A DNA stretch of 64,000 nucleotides from Asterias amurensis (GCF_032118995.1 NC_092668.1:12627501-12691500); one strand, 5' to 3'; shown: positions 1 to 15,000, numbered from the stretch's first letter. The notes: generated from the sequence alone by a model not told the origin. Made by a program: numbers and translations.

Positions 1-3000
1 AAACTGCAAAGGCTGCTGCAGGGCGTTTGCAAAGACTGCCTGGGAGAACTGGGCGTGGTGGGCAGCACTGTTTTGGATGGACAGCGTTGGACGGACAACC
101 CCTGCGGAACCTTTTGGATCGATGGCTAAACCCTTGAGGCTCGTCACCGACACCTTGACCGAGGTGGTGGTGGACACTGTGGCCACCGTCTTGGTCGCTG
201 AGTGAGAATTGGAGACGCTGAAGGTCACCGAGTTGACTGAAGACTGATGGGAAGAGGTGACCTTTTTGACCTTAGGGAGGATGTCGGCGATGTCACGGTC
301 GGGGTCTTTGATGAGAGCGGCGATTAGCTGGGAGGCTTGACGAGTGGCATCAGCAGAACCCCTAAGAGACAAGATAGAATCATCACATAATCAGAAAACT
401 TACATATAATGTTCGGGAAAGGTACGGTATTGGTATTTTGTTTACAAGGAAGACAAGACAGCATAATGAACATCAGAAAAGTTCCACATATTAAAGCCAT
501 CAGATTCACAGCATCTTGTAAACACTTATACAAGGTGCTACATAAATGGTCTCATAATTCAAAACATAGCTCTGCTTATCCTGTTGAAAAACAAATAATG
601 AGAGCTTTGGTACAGCCTTATAGACCGTATTGAATTTGACGTCACCGTTCAAATATCTGCCCTACAACATGTCGTCTGTGCGCAAGTGAGTGTGTGTGTG
701 TGCGTGCATGTGTTGAAGAAATCAAACCGGGAATGTTGCGTGCTGCGCGCTACAGTGATGTACGCGTTTGGACAGGCATACGGTTTGCCCTACAAGATGG
801 CGACTTTTATAGCAAAAAGGGGGTTATTCAATACAGTCTATAGATGAGATATGAGAATCCAGAATCATAATTACTTGATATTGATGGTCCTCTCTCCACC
901 CTTATTCTGCCGGTCTACGTCAATATGCGCTCCAGTCACCTCCCTAATGGCGTTGATATTACAACCCCCTCGACCAATCAGGCGACTGATCGCTGAGGCA
1001 GGAACGTTGACCTTCTTGGACCTGAACGACGAGAAGGATCTGCAAGAGTGATAGGAAAGAAGACGAAATAAGAACAAGGAGACTTAAGGGTACTGGACAC
1101 TATTGGTAATAACTCAAAATAATAAAAACTTACTTGGTAACTAGCAATTGAGAGCTGTAAAGTAAAAAACATTGTGAGAAATGGCTCCCTCTGAAGTAAC
1201 ATATTTTTTGAGAATAATAAAATACTTCAGGCCCAAAGCATTTTTTAGGCATCTATTAAAGCACACAAAATTCTGCAACAAGTGTTTTTTGTCTTCTTTC
1301 ATTATTCTCTTGCAACTGCGATGACCCAATTGAGTCCCCAGTTTCACAGATTTGTTATTTTATGCACCAAAGGTTTCCATCGCTTCAAAGGTAAGGTCAT
1401 AGAACGGTAAAGGCCCTTGTCAAGATAAGTCCAGGACAGGTAAGGGGGGTGGGGGAGAGGGAGTCTTTGTTTTACCTTCTAACAACTTCCTTCCATCCTT
1501 CGTCTCTTTTCTGTCCCCTCTTTGGGCTAGCTCCAGTTCCTGATGGATTCTTCAGACCTGACTGTGAGCCTCCGGTGTCTCCACTGCCGCCCCTTGGTGA
1601 GTTCTTGGTGCTACTGCTGTGGTCGCTGCAAAGAAAGGGCAGAGAATAATCATAATTATATAATAAATGTTACATAGCTCTCATATCCGTCACTCAGAGA
1701 ACTTATTATTCTGGGAGAGCACGGCCGGTCCGCGTCCAAGCCGCTGATATTCATGACCTCAAAAGAAACCTTGTTTATTCATGAGACTTATTGTTATACC
1801 AACAATAGCGCCCGGCATGGATAGCTCATAAACTTCGCCGTGCTTCACAAACATGACCGTTCTTCCGCGGATTGTCCAAGGTCCTTAGCAACGGCGGTAT
1901 TTGCAGTCCAGTCCGCGGCTTGTTGGCGGAGGAACGCTCGGGAGGTTTTGACAAGGCGCCTTATAGTGCACTGGGTTCTTTTATGTGTATGACACAACAA
2001 ATGGGACCAGCTTATCCGTCACTCAGTGACGCTAAATGCGTTTCAACAATCAGCATTTTCCTGCAAGGTATTGAAGAGCTTGAAGTAACGAGACCAATCC
2101 ATGTAATAGTTTACAAAGTACTGTGGCGCAGCCAATCAAGCCAGGAACACCGGGGCGAACCCTCTTCTCTTTTTAATGAGTGCACTGGGTTCTTTTACGT
2201 GCATAACAAAACACATGGGACAAATGGTTTAACATGCCATCCGTCTAGCTTAGAAACACATGAGTCAGGACTGGGACTCGAACCAACACTCCGCTGAACA
2301 AAAACACCAGGGCTTCAGTCTGGTGCTCCTATCCACTAGGCCACAACACGCCAACCATTTTCAAACAACTTTTTCACGTTCGGATGCTTTGATGACTATA
2401 TAGTTCAGATTGAAGGGGTCTACTCATTCCAATCCACAGACAATGCCGATAGTTTGAATAGCAGATAATACTTACGATGGGTGGTCAGCATGCTTGCTGT
2501 CCTTTCCCCCTTTCTTCCGTCTCTCCTTGTCACGCCCCTTATCTCTCTCCCTCTCCTTCTTGGGTGCTCCGCCCTCCTTCCCATCAAAGTCGTCCAGCTC
2601 CCCCATGTTCCGCACTCTCTTACGACTCTCCAGCTCGCTGCCGTCCTGGCCTCGGGACTTTGCTCGGGCTCGGACTCGCTCCTTCCTGGAATCACTGGCG
2701 CTTGAAACTAAACAAAAATTTAAAAGACGAGAGAGGAGTTTACAAATTGGAAAGTCTTGGCGACACTCGACAACTATCTGAACTGGAAGATAATCATTCT
2801 CTCAATAAACATTATAGTTTGCAATGGGGCCTTCCATGGCAAAACAGCCTGCCTCAAATATTTTGGTTTTTTATACAAGATTATTTCAGGGTAAATTAAG
2901 GGACGTTTTCCCATTCCAAAGTTTCAAAGGCATACAGTGTGTGGATATAAATATTTCAATATTTCAACCACAGAACAAGTGGTTTAAAAGCACGCTTAAA

Positions 3001-6000
3001 AAGATTTGTCTTTCAATTGAAATTGAACTGAATTGAAATTGAAATTGTACCTGGTTCTTTAGGTACCATCGACGCTGCAGCCAGCGAAGCAATGGCCTTT
3101 GACGCGGCGTCCAACACCATCGCCGGCGACGCCTTGCTGACAATGTTGCTGCTGCTACTGCTGTTGTTGCTGTTGCCCGTATTGCTGCTGCTGTTGCTGA
3201 CGATACTGCTGCAGGTGGTCTTGGTGTTCTTGCCCTTCTTGGGTCCGGCCATGGTGGTGATGGCTGGGGTGTCGGTGGTGCGGACTTTACCGATGGTAGT
3301 AGTAGTGGTGGCTGAAGGGGGATCCAAAGGTACTGGCTCGTCAACTACAACAGGAAAAGAGATTGTTTTAAGTTTCATCAGGTAAAAATCTTTCAATAAC
3401 TTATCCCTCTGTCCCAATGCTCTTCCCGTCCCGGCAAACTCCAACTAGGGAATATAAACACCAAGCTGGCAACAGCCAATTTCTCTCACACAAACAAAGG
3501 GATATGATTATGAATTGCACAAATCCCCAAAATTGTTATTCAGTAACTAAACTTTTTTTTCCCCCTGAAGACAAGCAGTGTATACAGTTCGAAACGTTGA
3601 GACCAAACCAGCTCTTTTCAGAGCCAACGCTCTCTCAAAGGAGATTTATTAAATGGTTGTATCCACAAGTTTACTATTATTTACAGCTTATTATTACTAC
3701 ATGTCTAGTTATTGTTCTTCTTTTCTCACTATGGCGCGTTGGAATACTTAATGTCTAGTTATTGTTTTTCTTATACTCACTATCGAGCGTTGGACTGGGT
3801 GTACTGTCTTCTCTCTCCTGGTCTTGATCCATATCGGGATCGGGGTCGTCGGGAAGATCCTTCTGCTGCTTCTCCTTGCGCTTCTTCTTCTTCTTCTCAC
3901 GGCGCTTAGCAGCCTGGGCCTTGCGACTCTCCTCTCGGGACTAGACAAAGAACAAACGAGTCAATCAGTTAAACTTTTCAATCCCTTAAGGCAACCCCTG
4001 GTTCTTATGGAAATTGCATATGGAACACTTGAATATATCAAAATTACACACGCTTTAGTACTCAAATCTAGAAGAGACTTTGTTGAAGACAAACGTTGGT
4101 CTTTTTTCTCTTTGGCCATCTGTCTTGTCCTAGGGCTGATTTCTACAAGTAACGACTCCATACTCCTCTTTGTACTATACTACTTGAATTGACTTCAAAA
4201 AATTGTTGTTTTACATTACTTTTGATTTGCTACGTTACTTTCTCTTGCTTGAGAGTATGGAAAAAGTTTTGAGTCAACATAGTTAGGAAGAATGAAAAAC
4301 AAAGAGACACGATCACAATTAGTGATGATGTACTCAGGACCGTTTAAAGGAACCAAGAAAGAAATCAATGAAATCGTACCTTTTCCGACTCTAACTCCTC
4401 CAGGAGGTTGTTGGCATTCTTGTTGGCCTCGGCGGCTTGGCGATCTTTGGCAGCCACGATGATCTCCATACACTGGTGACACTTCTTCAGGAGTTCCTTG
4501 TCCGAGATGGTGGCGATGTACCTCATGCATTCGGCATCGGACGGGAACTGGTTGACGTGGCGTACCATCCAGCGTACAACCTTCACGTGACCCTGTTGAG
4601 ACGAGATAATAATACAAGGTTCTTATAAAGCGCTTTATCACACCCTTAGGGGCGCATCAAAGCTCTCGGTATTTTGTCCTGCAAAGTATATGGGGCTACT
4701 TTTTGAAGTATGAGGCCTATTCCTTTAAAGCACCATATAATGGTTAACAAGGTGCTGTTGCGCAATAGGCTGATGATCAAAACAGGAACACCAGGGCGAA
4801 CCTGTTCTCTTTTCAATAAGTGCACGTTTTTTTTTCATGTGCGTCTTGGTCATAAAACTTTTATCTTTAAGCTTCGTCCTTCTGAAGGGAAAAGAGCCAT
4901 AGGTCTTGTGTTTTGTGTAATAAGGCTTGTAAAAGAACCCAGTTACACCTAACGCTAAGAAAAGGGGTTGGACCTGGTGTTTTAGCAGCATCCTCTATAC
5001 AATTTTAAGGTACTAAATACATTGGGATTTTTGGCTAGCACAGTGACTTAGTTCGCTATTTCCTGCCTTCACAACCAGAATGAGTCGATGAAATCGAAAT
5101 GAAATAATTACCTTTCTGAAAGCAGCCATCAAGCAGGACACCTTGCGGTTGTCTTGGCTGTCAATGTCTGCTCCAGCGTGGACCAGTCGTTGCACAACGT
5201 CTAGATGCCCGCCTGGTGATAAAAAAAAACAATCGGATAATAACCCTTAGATGGTTCACTCAGGACTCGAATTTGAAAGGAAAAAATCCACAAGACCGAA
5301 GGACTTGCAGCTCAGAAACTTTGCTTGACCGGGATTTTGTCTCATAAGCAGACACTAGAATCAAAATGAGCACTCGGTTTTTTCATCGAAACTATTTCAT
5401 TTGAACCATTTGTAAAATCCTTTGAGATCATGGTATTCTGTGTGTAAAACCACCAATATGTTTATCGCGAAACAGAAGGTCGCCTTTACTGTGTACATGT
5501 GCGCATGGTATGTGGTACGTACGATACAGTCTGTCCCCCACAGTGAAAAGGCACCTACTCGTACATACATTGGTGAAAGGACTTCCGACCTTTTTAACCA
5601 TTAAAGGTGGACAGGGTAATTTTTCTCATAGGGGGAGCATAAGCTATTTTTAAACTGTCGTCAGCATGAGGTCATGCCCTATCTTTGGCTGTTTGGTGCA
5701 TTTTAATCGCATGCTTTGAGCTCTTGTCAAACTATGAGGGTTGTTGCGTGCGATATGTGGGGCAATAGGCAGGGAGTCTGCGTGCGGTATGAGTGCTAAA
5801 GGATTAAGGACTTTCAGAAGGCATCCATGACAGGAACTTACCATTGCATGCCAGCCAGAGAGGCGAGTTACCCTTCTTGTTCTTCACGTCCACAGCTGCC
5901 ATGTGCTCCAGCAGGAGCTCCACAAAGCGGTAGTGCCCCTTGTCAGCTGCGATGGTCAGGGCGGTGTCTCGGGAGGACGGGACAGGGGCCGCGTTGACGT

Positions 6001-9000
6001 CTGCCCCCTTGTCGATGAGGACCGCTCCTACGTCTGCGTAGCCGCCCGACGCTGCCTCCATAAGGGGTGTCAAGCCGGTCTGGGGGGTTAAGAAAGAATT
6101 TGGTTTTGAGTTTTGAATCAAACATTCAAGACATGGAATAAGTGTAAAGACATCATCTTAGGGTTGTGCCTTGAATCACAGGCTTGGTACCTCATAGGTA
6201 TTGTACACTAGTAAAACTATCTTCCAAGGAGGCCCAGCGGGCAACTAAAAAAACTCAGCAAGTTTTATTTTACTTGAAAATATCCCATAAAATTCACTTG
6301 TACAAATCATACTGCTCATCAAATATAAATCTGAATGGCATTTTAAGCTTGTCAGTGGAAACAATATTAAAAACTGCTGCCAATTTACCTTAGCCCTATG
6401 CTCTACGTTAGCCTTCCGATCCACCAGTAGGCTAACGACCTCGGTGCGGCCCTGGAAGCACGCTAGCGTCAGCGCCGTGTTGCGATTGGTCTCGATTTGA
6501 GCGTTGATGTCACTGCCCATGTCCAGTAGAAGTTTGACCGCTGCCGTGTGGCCGTTCATCGCCGCCAACATCAGAGGTGAAATGCCTAGTTTACTCCCAG
6601 TTCTGAAATTGGGAAAAACGCTCATTTAGTCAGAAATGTTTACCTATGAATAAATGGTTCAGACCTAGGTTCAATTTTACTGTTAAAGGTAGGGTCATAT
6701 CATTGGCAAGTGCTAACAAAATCAAGAACTTGAAAGACGTAAAAAAGACTTGAAAACTGGGTATTGCAGGTTCAAAACGCAAAAAAGGAAAAAGGCACTG
6801 CAAAAGTTAAGGAAGCATTCCCTTCAAAGTAATACACTTTGGAAAAACATTTGAATCTGAGAAACGATTAATACATGAATCTTTTCTCAGATATCTGATG
6901 GTTGGTGTCCATTCAGGAATGGTGCAGCCACAGATGGGGTTGGTACCCGCTGTCACCTCGCTAAACGTGAATGGATTTGACATTCTTGTGAAACTACAGT
7001 GAGTTTTTTTGCTGTTTCTCAAAAAGTAGGCACTCTATTCAGCTGAAACTTTCACATGTGACTTCTGTCTTTCTTGATTAAACTAAATGTTTCAGAATTC
7101 TTGTGAGAAGACAGAGTTTGTTTGGTTTGATTCAGGGAAGAAGTATCTGAAGATTTACCTTGAATTGATCTCAGCTCCGTATCTCAGGAGAAGTTTGATG
7201 ATGCTGACGAAACCACCAGAAGCAGCCAGACTGAGAGGGGTGTAGTCAGAAACGTTACGATGCTCCTTGTTGGCTCCACGGGCGAGCAACAGGTCCACCA
7301 CCTGAAAACAAAACCACCGTTCACAAATTACTCACAGTTACGAAAAATGTATCTGACAAACTTTTAACGTCACTTTCTCTTGACTGTCTCACAGGACAAC
7401 TCAACCTGTATGAAATTTTCTTAGTGGAGGCAAAGACTCTGCAGTGCACTCGCAGTATACAATGAATGCAGCCACAAGTGGAGGAGACTTTGGTAGTGCA
7501 CAAATAGTATACATTGAATGCAGCCATATGTGATATTAATTTTTCACTGAATGTGGTGTTACCGAAAACCAAATAAACATTGATAACTCGCCATGCAATG
7601 CCTCAAAAACTATACCTTTGTTTTTGTTGGGCATACTGGCTGATTTGTGCGCAAATCAGCATGAAATGCTACATGTAGCTTGTGCATAGGGAGAGACCTG
7701 GGTTCACATACTGGCAAGTGTTTTGCCAACAGTATAATCATTGCGGCTCTAGAAGAGTGAGGGATGAGGGAATACTGTCAGCATCCCCAGAGTGTCTTGG
7801 CTTACCTCATAGCGACCTCCAGAGCAGGCGAGAGACAACGGGGTATCCTTGGTCCGTTCAGACTGGGCTTCGATGTCACAGCCTTGGTTGATCAGGATCT
7901 CTACCGTCTTGCAGTGACCGGCCGTTGCAGCTAAGATGAGTGGGGTGAAACCTGGTGGGAGAGAGAGAGGGGCAGGACAGTCGGTTTAAAAATACTACTT
8001 GAACCTGATGAGTCGTGGCCGAGATTTCAAGAAACAATTCCCTTCAAAGAAATATTCAAGGGATTCAAAGACAATTCAATCAGAGAAACAATTCAGCATG
8101 AAAGTGATAAACTATTAAAATTACAATTTTAAAATGATAAAAAAAGATACTAGAAGCAAGTTTAACCCTTTTATGCACCCTTTACTTTAGTGATATTGAT
8201 CATATGTACACATTAATTGTTAACTTGTTTTTTTGCAAATGGCGACCCAACAAAAACAGGTGACAACAGGACCCTCAAGTGTACACTTTCCCATTCTAAA
8301 GACTGGCTGTATGTTTGATCTACTTTCTGAAGGGATTTTTAAAGCCAGTCGCTAGCCACCAGTAAACACATGAAAGAGTTAAATAGCATTCCTTTTTGCT
8401 CAAGTAGCCGTTTTGAGATCTGTCTCGGCTCACCTTTCTTGTCCCGGTGTTCCATATTAGCGCTCTTCTCCAAGAGCATCTGGACAAGCTCATCGTGACC
8501 GCCTGCACAGGCCACCGTCAACGCCGTGTCGTGGTTGCTCTCCGTCTGGGCGTCAACCTCGACCGGGGGGTGGGGTGTGAAGGGGGGCGTATAGTAGATG
8601 TGGGGCGAAGAGGGCGATGGGTGGTGGACTGCGTCCGGGTTGGGGACAGCGGCAGTGGTGGTGAGAGTAAGCGGCGAGGTGACGCGACAGGAAAGGGAGG
8701 AGCCACACTGGGTGCCAACTGACTGGGTCTGCGGTGGGGCCTTCCAGGGCTTCGGGGGTAGCTCCGGTCCTGAAAAGGTTCAATGAAAAGTCTCATTAAC
8801 ATCAAGCTTTTTGAATACTCATGACTGGTATAATCTGTCACTTGATTGTAACTCCAGACACTTGAAGAAACTGAAACATTCCTTAAAGGTTAATTTGTCT
8901 TGAGATGCACTCATTTTTCAATGGATATAGGCACAACATTACAAGTGTCTTAACCAATTAACCTCATACTAAAATGGTGTCAAATGTCTTCTTAATCTAA

Positions 9001-12000
9001 AATTCTTAGCAAAATTTGAAACATGACGTCATCATACTTCAAAAACAAATTGGTCTTTACAAATCAAAATGGAACTTTTTTTGTGTCAGTCAACAGGTCA
9101 AATCACATACTATTTTGATTGAAAAATTGGTGAGAAAAAAAAAGATTTAGGTGTTAAATATATTCAAAATTCAGGCATCAACTAAAAAATTTAAACAACC
9201 AGAGATGAGAAATTAGTAATTACAAATAAGATTAAAGTGAGCAAGGGGGTTAGAACGTACGTGCTGGTGTTTCTGAGGTTTCAGCGAGTGCACACATCGG
9301 GGACGCTACGAACAACCCATCTTGGGCTTCCTCACCGACACCACTCTCTCGTTCCTGAGAGAGAACATCGGCGCTAGCTAGCCTGTCGACAGCCGCGGTG
9401 GTAGACCCTGTGACAGAGGCACCGACAGTCGAGAATGGACAATCCTCTCCGGAGATTAGAAGACTTTGGACATCGGGTAAGGAGGCTGTGGACAAAGGAG
9501 CCATCTGGCTGCTTGCATCTTTAGTGAGGGGTGCTGCATGAGAGTGATTTTTGGCATCGAAGGGGGAGGATGCTTCTAGCTTCGGGGAATGTCCTTCCTG
9601 CGGGTCTCTGGGAGAGGTTTGGTCGCGACGACCGTGAGGAGGGGAACCTGATAAGCGACTCGCTAAGGGTAGGCCTGGAGTTGGGGTTTGAGACTCGGCT
9701 TCCATACCCTGGGCGGACAATCTCTGCTCAGGGAGGTTGGGACTTCGGATGGGGACCTCCTCGTTACACTGGTTGAGTTTGATCTCCCGGAGATCAAGAG
9801 CTGAATCGTCGATGTCCGTTGCTAAGACTTCCTCGCCCAGTGAGCCGGGAGTCTCGTCCCGTAGCCCTTTGGGAGACTTGTTATTGTTGGCTTCACCACT
9901 CAGGCGAGACGCGACGTCGTCGGGAGTTGCTTCGGGATGCGGTACGGCGACCCACTCGCCAGAAGCTTCGCCAGGGTCCGCCGTGGTGGAGTCGACCGCC
10001 TCCGCCGTGCCGTCCTTCTGGATGAAGTCCCACTCGATCTTCTGCAACTCTCGGAACTGTTTCTGCTTCTCCAGGAGCTGCTCCTTGGCGATTTGGACGT
10101 CGGGATGAGGCTTCTGCCCGGAGTTTGGGAGCTGGTTGGTTGGCGAGGCACCTGGGAGGATCCCCATCCCTGAGTCATCATCCAGGGATGCATTGCTTGG
10201 GATTCTTTGGTGCGTGGGATCTCGAGAAAGTGCCGAGGGATCAGTTACTTGTGCAAGTAAAAGGGAACCTGCAAGCATGACCAGCAAACAATTTATAAGT
10301 GACAATGTTGTGCTGTTTGTTTTGTGTGCTACGGATTAGACAATTCAAATCAATTCAAAGTACAGGAGATCCTATTTATATTATCATCATCGTTTTGATT
10401 TTGCTGAAGTATTTTAGCGTATGCAATAAGACATCTGCTCTTGCAATGCAACGGTCATAAGTTTGTTTTATTTTTCACAGAACTCAGGAATACAGTGCTT
10501 TATGAACATCAGTGTCAGGGTAAACACAAATTATAATAGAATACCTCTTCATTTGTTATTCTATTTTTTTGGTGTGGGGGTCGTTGATGTGAAGGGTTGG
10601 GTATAAGAGCGGGAGTGGGTGACTCTGCCTCGGGGGGAGTGACAGACACAGCAATACATACCCTGGGGTTGAGACATCAACACCTCGTCAGGGTGCTTAT
10701 CAGGCTTCTGAGGGGGCACCACCGTCGGGAGAGCCTGCGTGGGTACCCTGGACACCTCTCCCTGCTCGGGCGTAGGGGGCGTCACCGTACCCTCCAGGGG
10801 TACAGGCGGGGTGTGCATATTATTGGGGTAGTTGAGGATGAGGGACATGACCCCGGAGTGGCCCCCTTTGGCAGCTTCAATCAGACAGGTTGAGTTGTCC
10901 TGCGAGAAAGTCAAGAAAAAAGTTATGTTAACAATTGAAAGGGAAAAAAATGGACACAAAAAGTTCCAACAGTACTTTTGGTTTCTCTAGAGAAAAGTTG
11001 TAGTACAAAATAATGGGGGACAAATGCAAAATTAAACAGGCCATGACTCAAGGTTTGCCTCAAAGTTTTTAAATAATAATAACAATAGTGGCTTCTTATA
11101 TAGCACTCAAGTCTATGAGGTTGGAAGCATAAGTCAGATCAACAAAATTTTGAAAACAATGTTTGCGTAGGAGTTAGACATTTATTATATGAAAAGTTGT
11201 GCACACATGTTTTCTCAAGTGTACTGTCGTCTCGAAGGAAGACAGAGCAACAAAAGTGATTGTCAATAATCACAACATACCTTTGGAAACTAAAATAAAT
11301 GCCTCATGTTACCAACATGTCTTTTCTACCGAAAGCCTTTTGTAAAACATGGTATTTCAGGTTTAAAAACACCAATCTCTACGTGAGGGCGCCCTACGTG
11401 AGGGCGCCCTACTCATATGTGAATAAGGTTAATTTATGAAATGAAAACTGTTCTCACCTTCAGCTTATGAGAGGGATTGGAGCCATGTTCCAGGAGTAGC
11501 TCTACCACGTTGAGGTGTCCCCCGGCGCATGCCAGGGATAATACTGTGTGGTCATTGTTTGACGTCGCACGGTTAACCTCAGCTCCTGTTGGCAGGTGAA
11601 AAAGACAAGATGTTTAAAAGCAGTGGACACTTTTGGTAATTGTCAAAGACTAGCCTTCACACTTGGTGTATCTCAACATATGCATAACATAACTAACCTG
11701 TGAAAATTTGAGCTCAATCGGTCATCAATGTTGCGAGATAATAATGAAAGAAAAAGCACCCTTGTCACACGAAGTTGTGTGCGTTTAGATGGTTGATTTC
11801 GAGACCTCAAGTTCTAAATCTGAGGTCTCGAAATCAAATTCGTGGAAAATTACTTCTTTCTCGAAAACTATGGCACTTCAGAGAGTGCCGGTTCTCACAA
11901 TGTTTTATACCATCAACCTCTCCCATCAAGAAAGGTTTTATGCTAATAATTATTTTGAGTAATTACCAATAGTGTCCACCGCCTTTAACTTACTGCCAGC

Positions 12001-15000
12001 TAAAAACAAATTCTGTATGAAACTTAGGCACTGCCAACCGAGCACTAGGATACTCGGTGCTAGCAACTTCGCTAGGATTTAACACATCTTAATGACTCTT
12101 TCATGCGCCTACCGGTCGCTAGCGACTGGTTTAAATTCCTACAGAAAGATAGTTCTTAAACGAAAAATAATGACCGCACGGCCACACATTTTGCAGAATG
12201 GGAAAGAGGAATCTTGAGAGTGCTTTGTTGTGAACTGATTTATGGAAGCAAAGATACAATTTATTTGTACATATGGTTCGTGAAAGGATTTAAGGGCGAA
12301 AAATCAAGGAAAATTTGAATATGGCAAACTTATTTATGTTGCAATGTAATAATGTTTATTGAATAAAGACTGACCTTTGCTGATGAGATACTGCACAGTG
12401 CAGAAGTGGCCGGCCCTGGCTGCCTTCATTAGGGGTGTACGTCCCCCTTCTGATTCATGCTCCTGCAGAATATAAAACAAGAGTTGGTTTAGTTCCTTGA
12501 ACTCTTAATCAAGAATTACCAGTAGAATAAGATTGTTGAAAACCAGCAGACTATTTTACTTTGATCTCATAACAAAGTTGTAAGACATTGGGCGCGCATC
12601 TTAGCAGCCGTAACCAAATAACTGTATAGATCATTGGTCAGTGATTACCCAGTGGCCAATTCAACCGAAACAGTTATTGGTTACGACCACCAAAACTCAC
12701 ACATCAATGCCATTTTTTTAAAACCTCATCCTTGTCCTCGACAAGTCTTGTGCATGGTGGTCACTAAAAAAAATAACGTCACGTCAAAAGCAGGATTCAC
12801 TTCATTTCAAATAAATTTGTATTTTAAGGATTTTAAGACTATGCCATGTGTTTTTAAAACTCACCAAGTCTGCCCATGCAGCCAGAAGCACATCAGCAAC
12901 ATCAGTGTGGCCATTCTCGCAGGCGTAGGTGAGAGCAGTGTCCCCGGTGGCTGTGATCGCACGTACGTTAGCATCTGAAAGTAGAGACCCAAAGATTGAA
13001 AGAGTTAATGGTTTATACAGCAATGGTAGACGAACTGACAAAATAGTCACAGACAGTGTTCATGTTTTGTATGATCAACTACATACATGAAACAACAAAC
13101 CTGTGGAAATTCGTCGTTTACCGGTTGTGTGAGTCAGGACAAAATAGTAAAAAACCCATGCAAAATTTTCAGCATGTAAACACATTGTATTTAATTTGGG
13201 TTGTAACAAAAAACATGTCATACAATCGTTAACTGTCGTGTAGCAAGGGATAACAACCCAGGATGCGGTAGCCAGGGGATCATCTTTAGAGGATGCGACT
13301 TTTTATGTCAGATATCAAATAAAAAGGAACTAAATACAACACTCTTTTTTGCTTTTACAATTTTGTTTTATAAAAAGAAGAGGAAATTTGACGCACTTTT
13401 ACTGAGCAGGAATTTGACCAGTTCTACGTGTCCTTCTTGGGCAGCTTCCATCAGAGGGGTCGAACAACCTAGCTCGATATCGGCCTCGACGTCAATTAGG
13501 AACTTGGCAACGTCCAGAAAGCCACCGCAACAGGCTAGGGTGAGGGCGGTCTCCTGGGTTTCTTCAGTTTGCGCGTTGATGTTGGCACCTGTTGGAGATA
13601 ATAATAATAATTAGATTAATAATTAGAATAATAATAATAACGATAACAAACTGCACTTATATAACACCTCAAACAAATGACCGAAGCACTTAAATACATT
13701 AATTGAAGAGTTGTTTTCATGAAGTGCAGTTTTGATGTCGTTTGCCAAATTGTTTCCAGCGGTCAAAAATGTGAGAATGAGAAAGAATGAGAAGTAGAGC
13801 TTGAGTGGAGGGTGCGGCGGTGACGAAGGAGTTCTTGAAGATAATGGAGTGCAGATTGGTGGAGGGATTTGTATGTCTGTAGGAGTTATTTGAATTCTAT
13901 TCGTTTGGAGACAGGTAACCAATGAAGGGTACAGGGTTTTGGGGTGATATGCTGGCGGGGTGATGAGCAGGGTGAAAGCATTTAGATTCATCAGAGTAAA
14001 GACAGTGTTGCTACACCACTTCTACTTGGCCATGACAGTAATCAAACTTAATAGCCAGGCATGCAACTGCCCATTGAAAAAAAAAAAGGACAATTTTCGA
14101 AGGCACAACGCAAGTGTGGAGCGAGGCAGCCGAAACGCCACGGGACATGAGACCCACAATGGTACCCTAGAGAATGTTGAGATAAGGTGCATTGTTAGCA
14201 TCATGTACTGGGCTTATTTTACATTATTGTATTTTTTTTTTTTACTCGGAATTTCGAGGAAACGCGCAAGAGTTGCATGCCTGATTAGCAGGAGTTCGGC
14301 AAACATCTTAGTTACCTTTAGCGAGAAGTAGAGCAACCATCTCCTCATGGCCTTCCCTAGCTGCCTCCATGAGCGGCGTGTAACCCTCATCATTCACCTC
14401 CTCGATGTTAGCACCTCGCTCAATCAGGAGATCGGCTAGCTTGGTGTGACCTCCGCAGGCTGCGAGGGTCAGGGGGGACTCAAAGCTATCAGCTGGCATG
14501 TTCACCTGTGAAGGAATAACAACAATTTTGTATATAATAGTCTTGCAAGGGAGGATCATTTTTGGAAATGTAAGATCAGGGAAGCCCTCGAGATACACAC
14601 CTAGCCAGTGTCAAGCCAGTTTCTCTGCTTAAGAATCTCAATGAAAATTGCCCTAGAGCCAAATTTCATAGAGCTGCTTTAACAGAAAATATTGCTTAAC
14701 AATTTTCTGCTAAGCAGAAACGAGCAGGAGACCAGTCTTAAATTGTACACCCAACATTGTAGTTTGGCTGGTAACCTTTTTCTAGTAAGCAAAATTGTGC
14801 TGCGCTTAGCGACTTTTTCTGCTTAATCAGCTCTATGAAATTGGGCCCTAATCACAGCTGAGGTTTTTCTTCGAAGCCAACAACCATCTACAGAGCTGAA
14901 ATATTTTCATTGCGCTGTTTAAAAACTAACAGACAAACAAACAAACCTGCGCGCCGTGGTCGAGCAGAAGGCGCGCCACTTCTACGTGGCCGTCCATGGA

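Noticed and set aside
2420-2707. Alternative reading frame (IPGRSESEPEQSPEARTAAS) of ANKHD1 exon 24
   Set aside because: The frame fixed by phase from both neighbouring exons gives the charged SDSRKERVRARAKSRG sequence, which fits the Lys/Arg-rich region of the family; the other frame needs a different acceptor.
8518-8841. Arg/Pro-rich open frames over ANKHD1 exon 15
   Set aside because: They are out of frame with the following ankyrin repeat (ALTVACAGGHDELVQMLL). The correct frame is PELPPKPWKAPPQTQS.
13403-13588. ANKHD1 exon 9 ending at 13403 (GTAAAA donor)
   Set aside because: It gives an ankyrin repeat two residues too short. Ending at 13397 restores LLSKNANV, aligning with vertebrate LLASGANV. 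Kept as a possible alternative donor.
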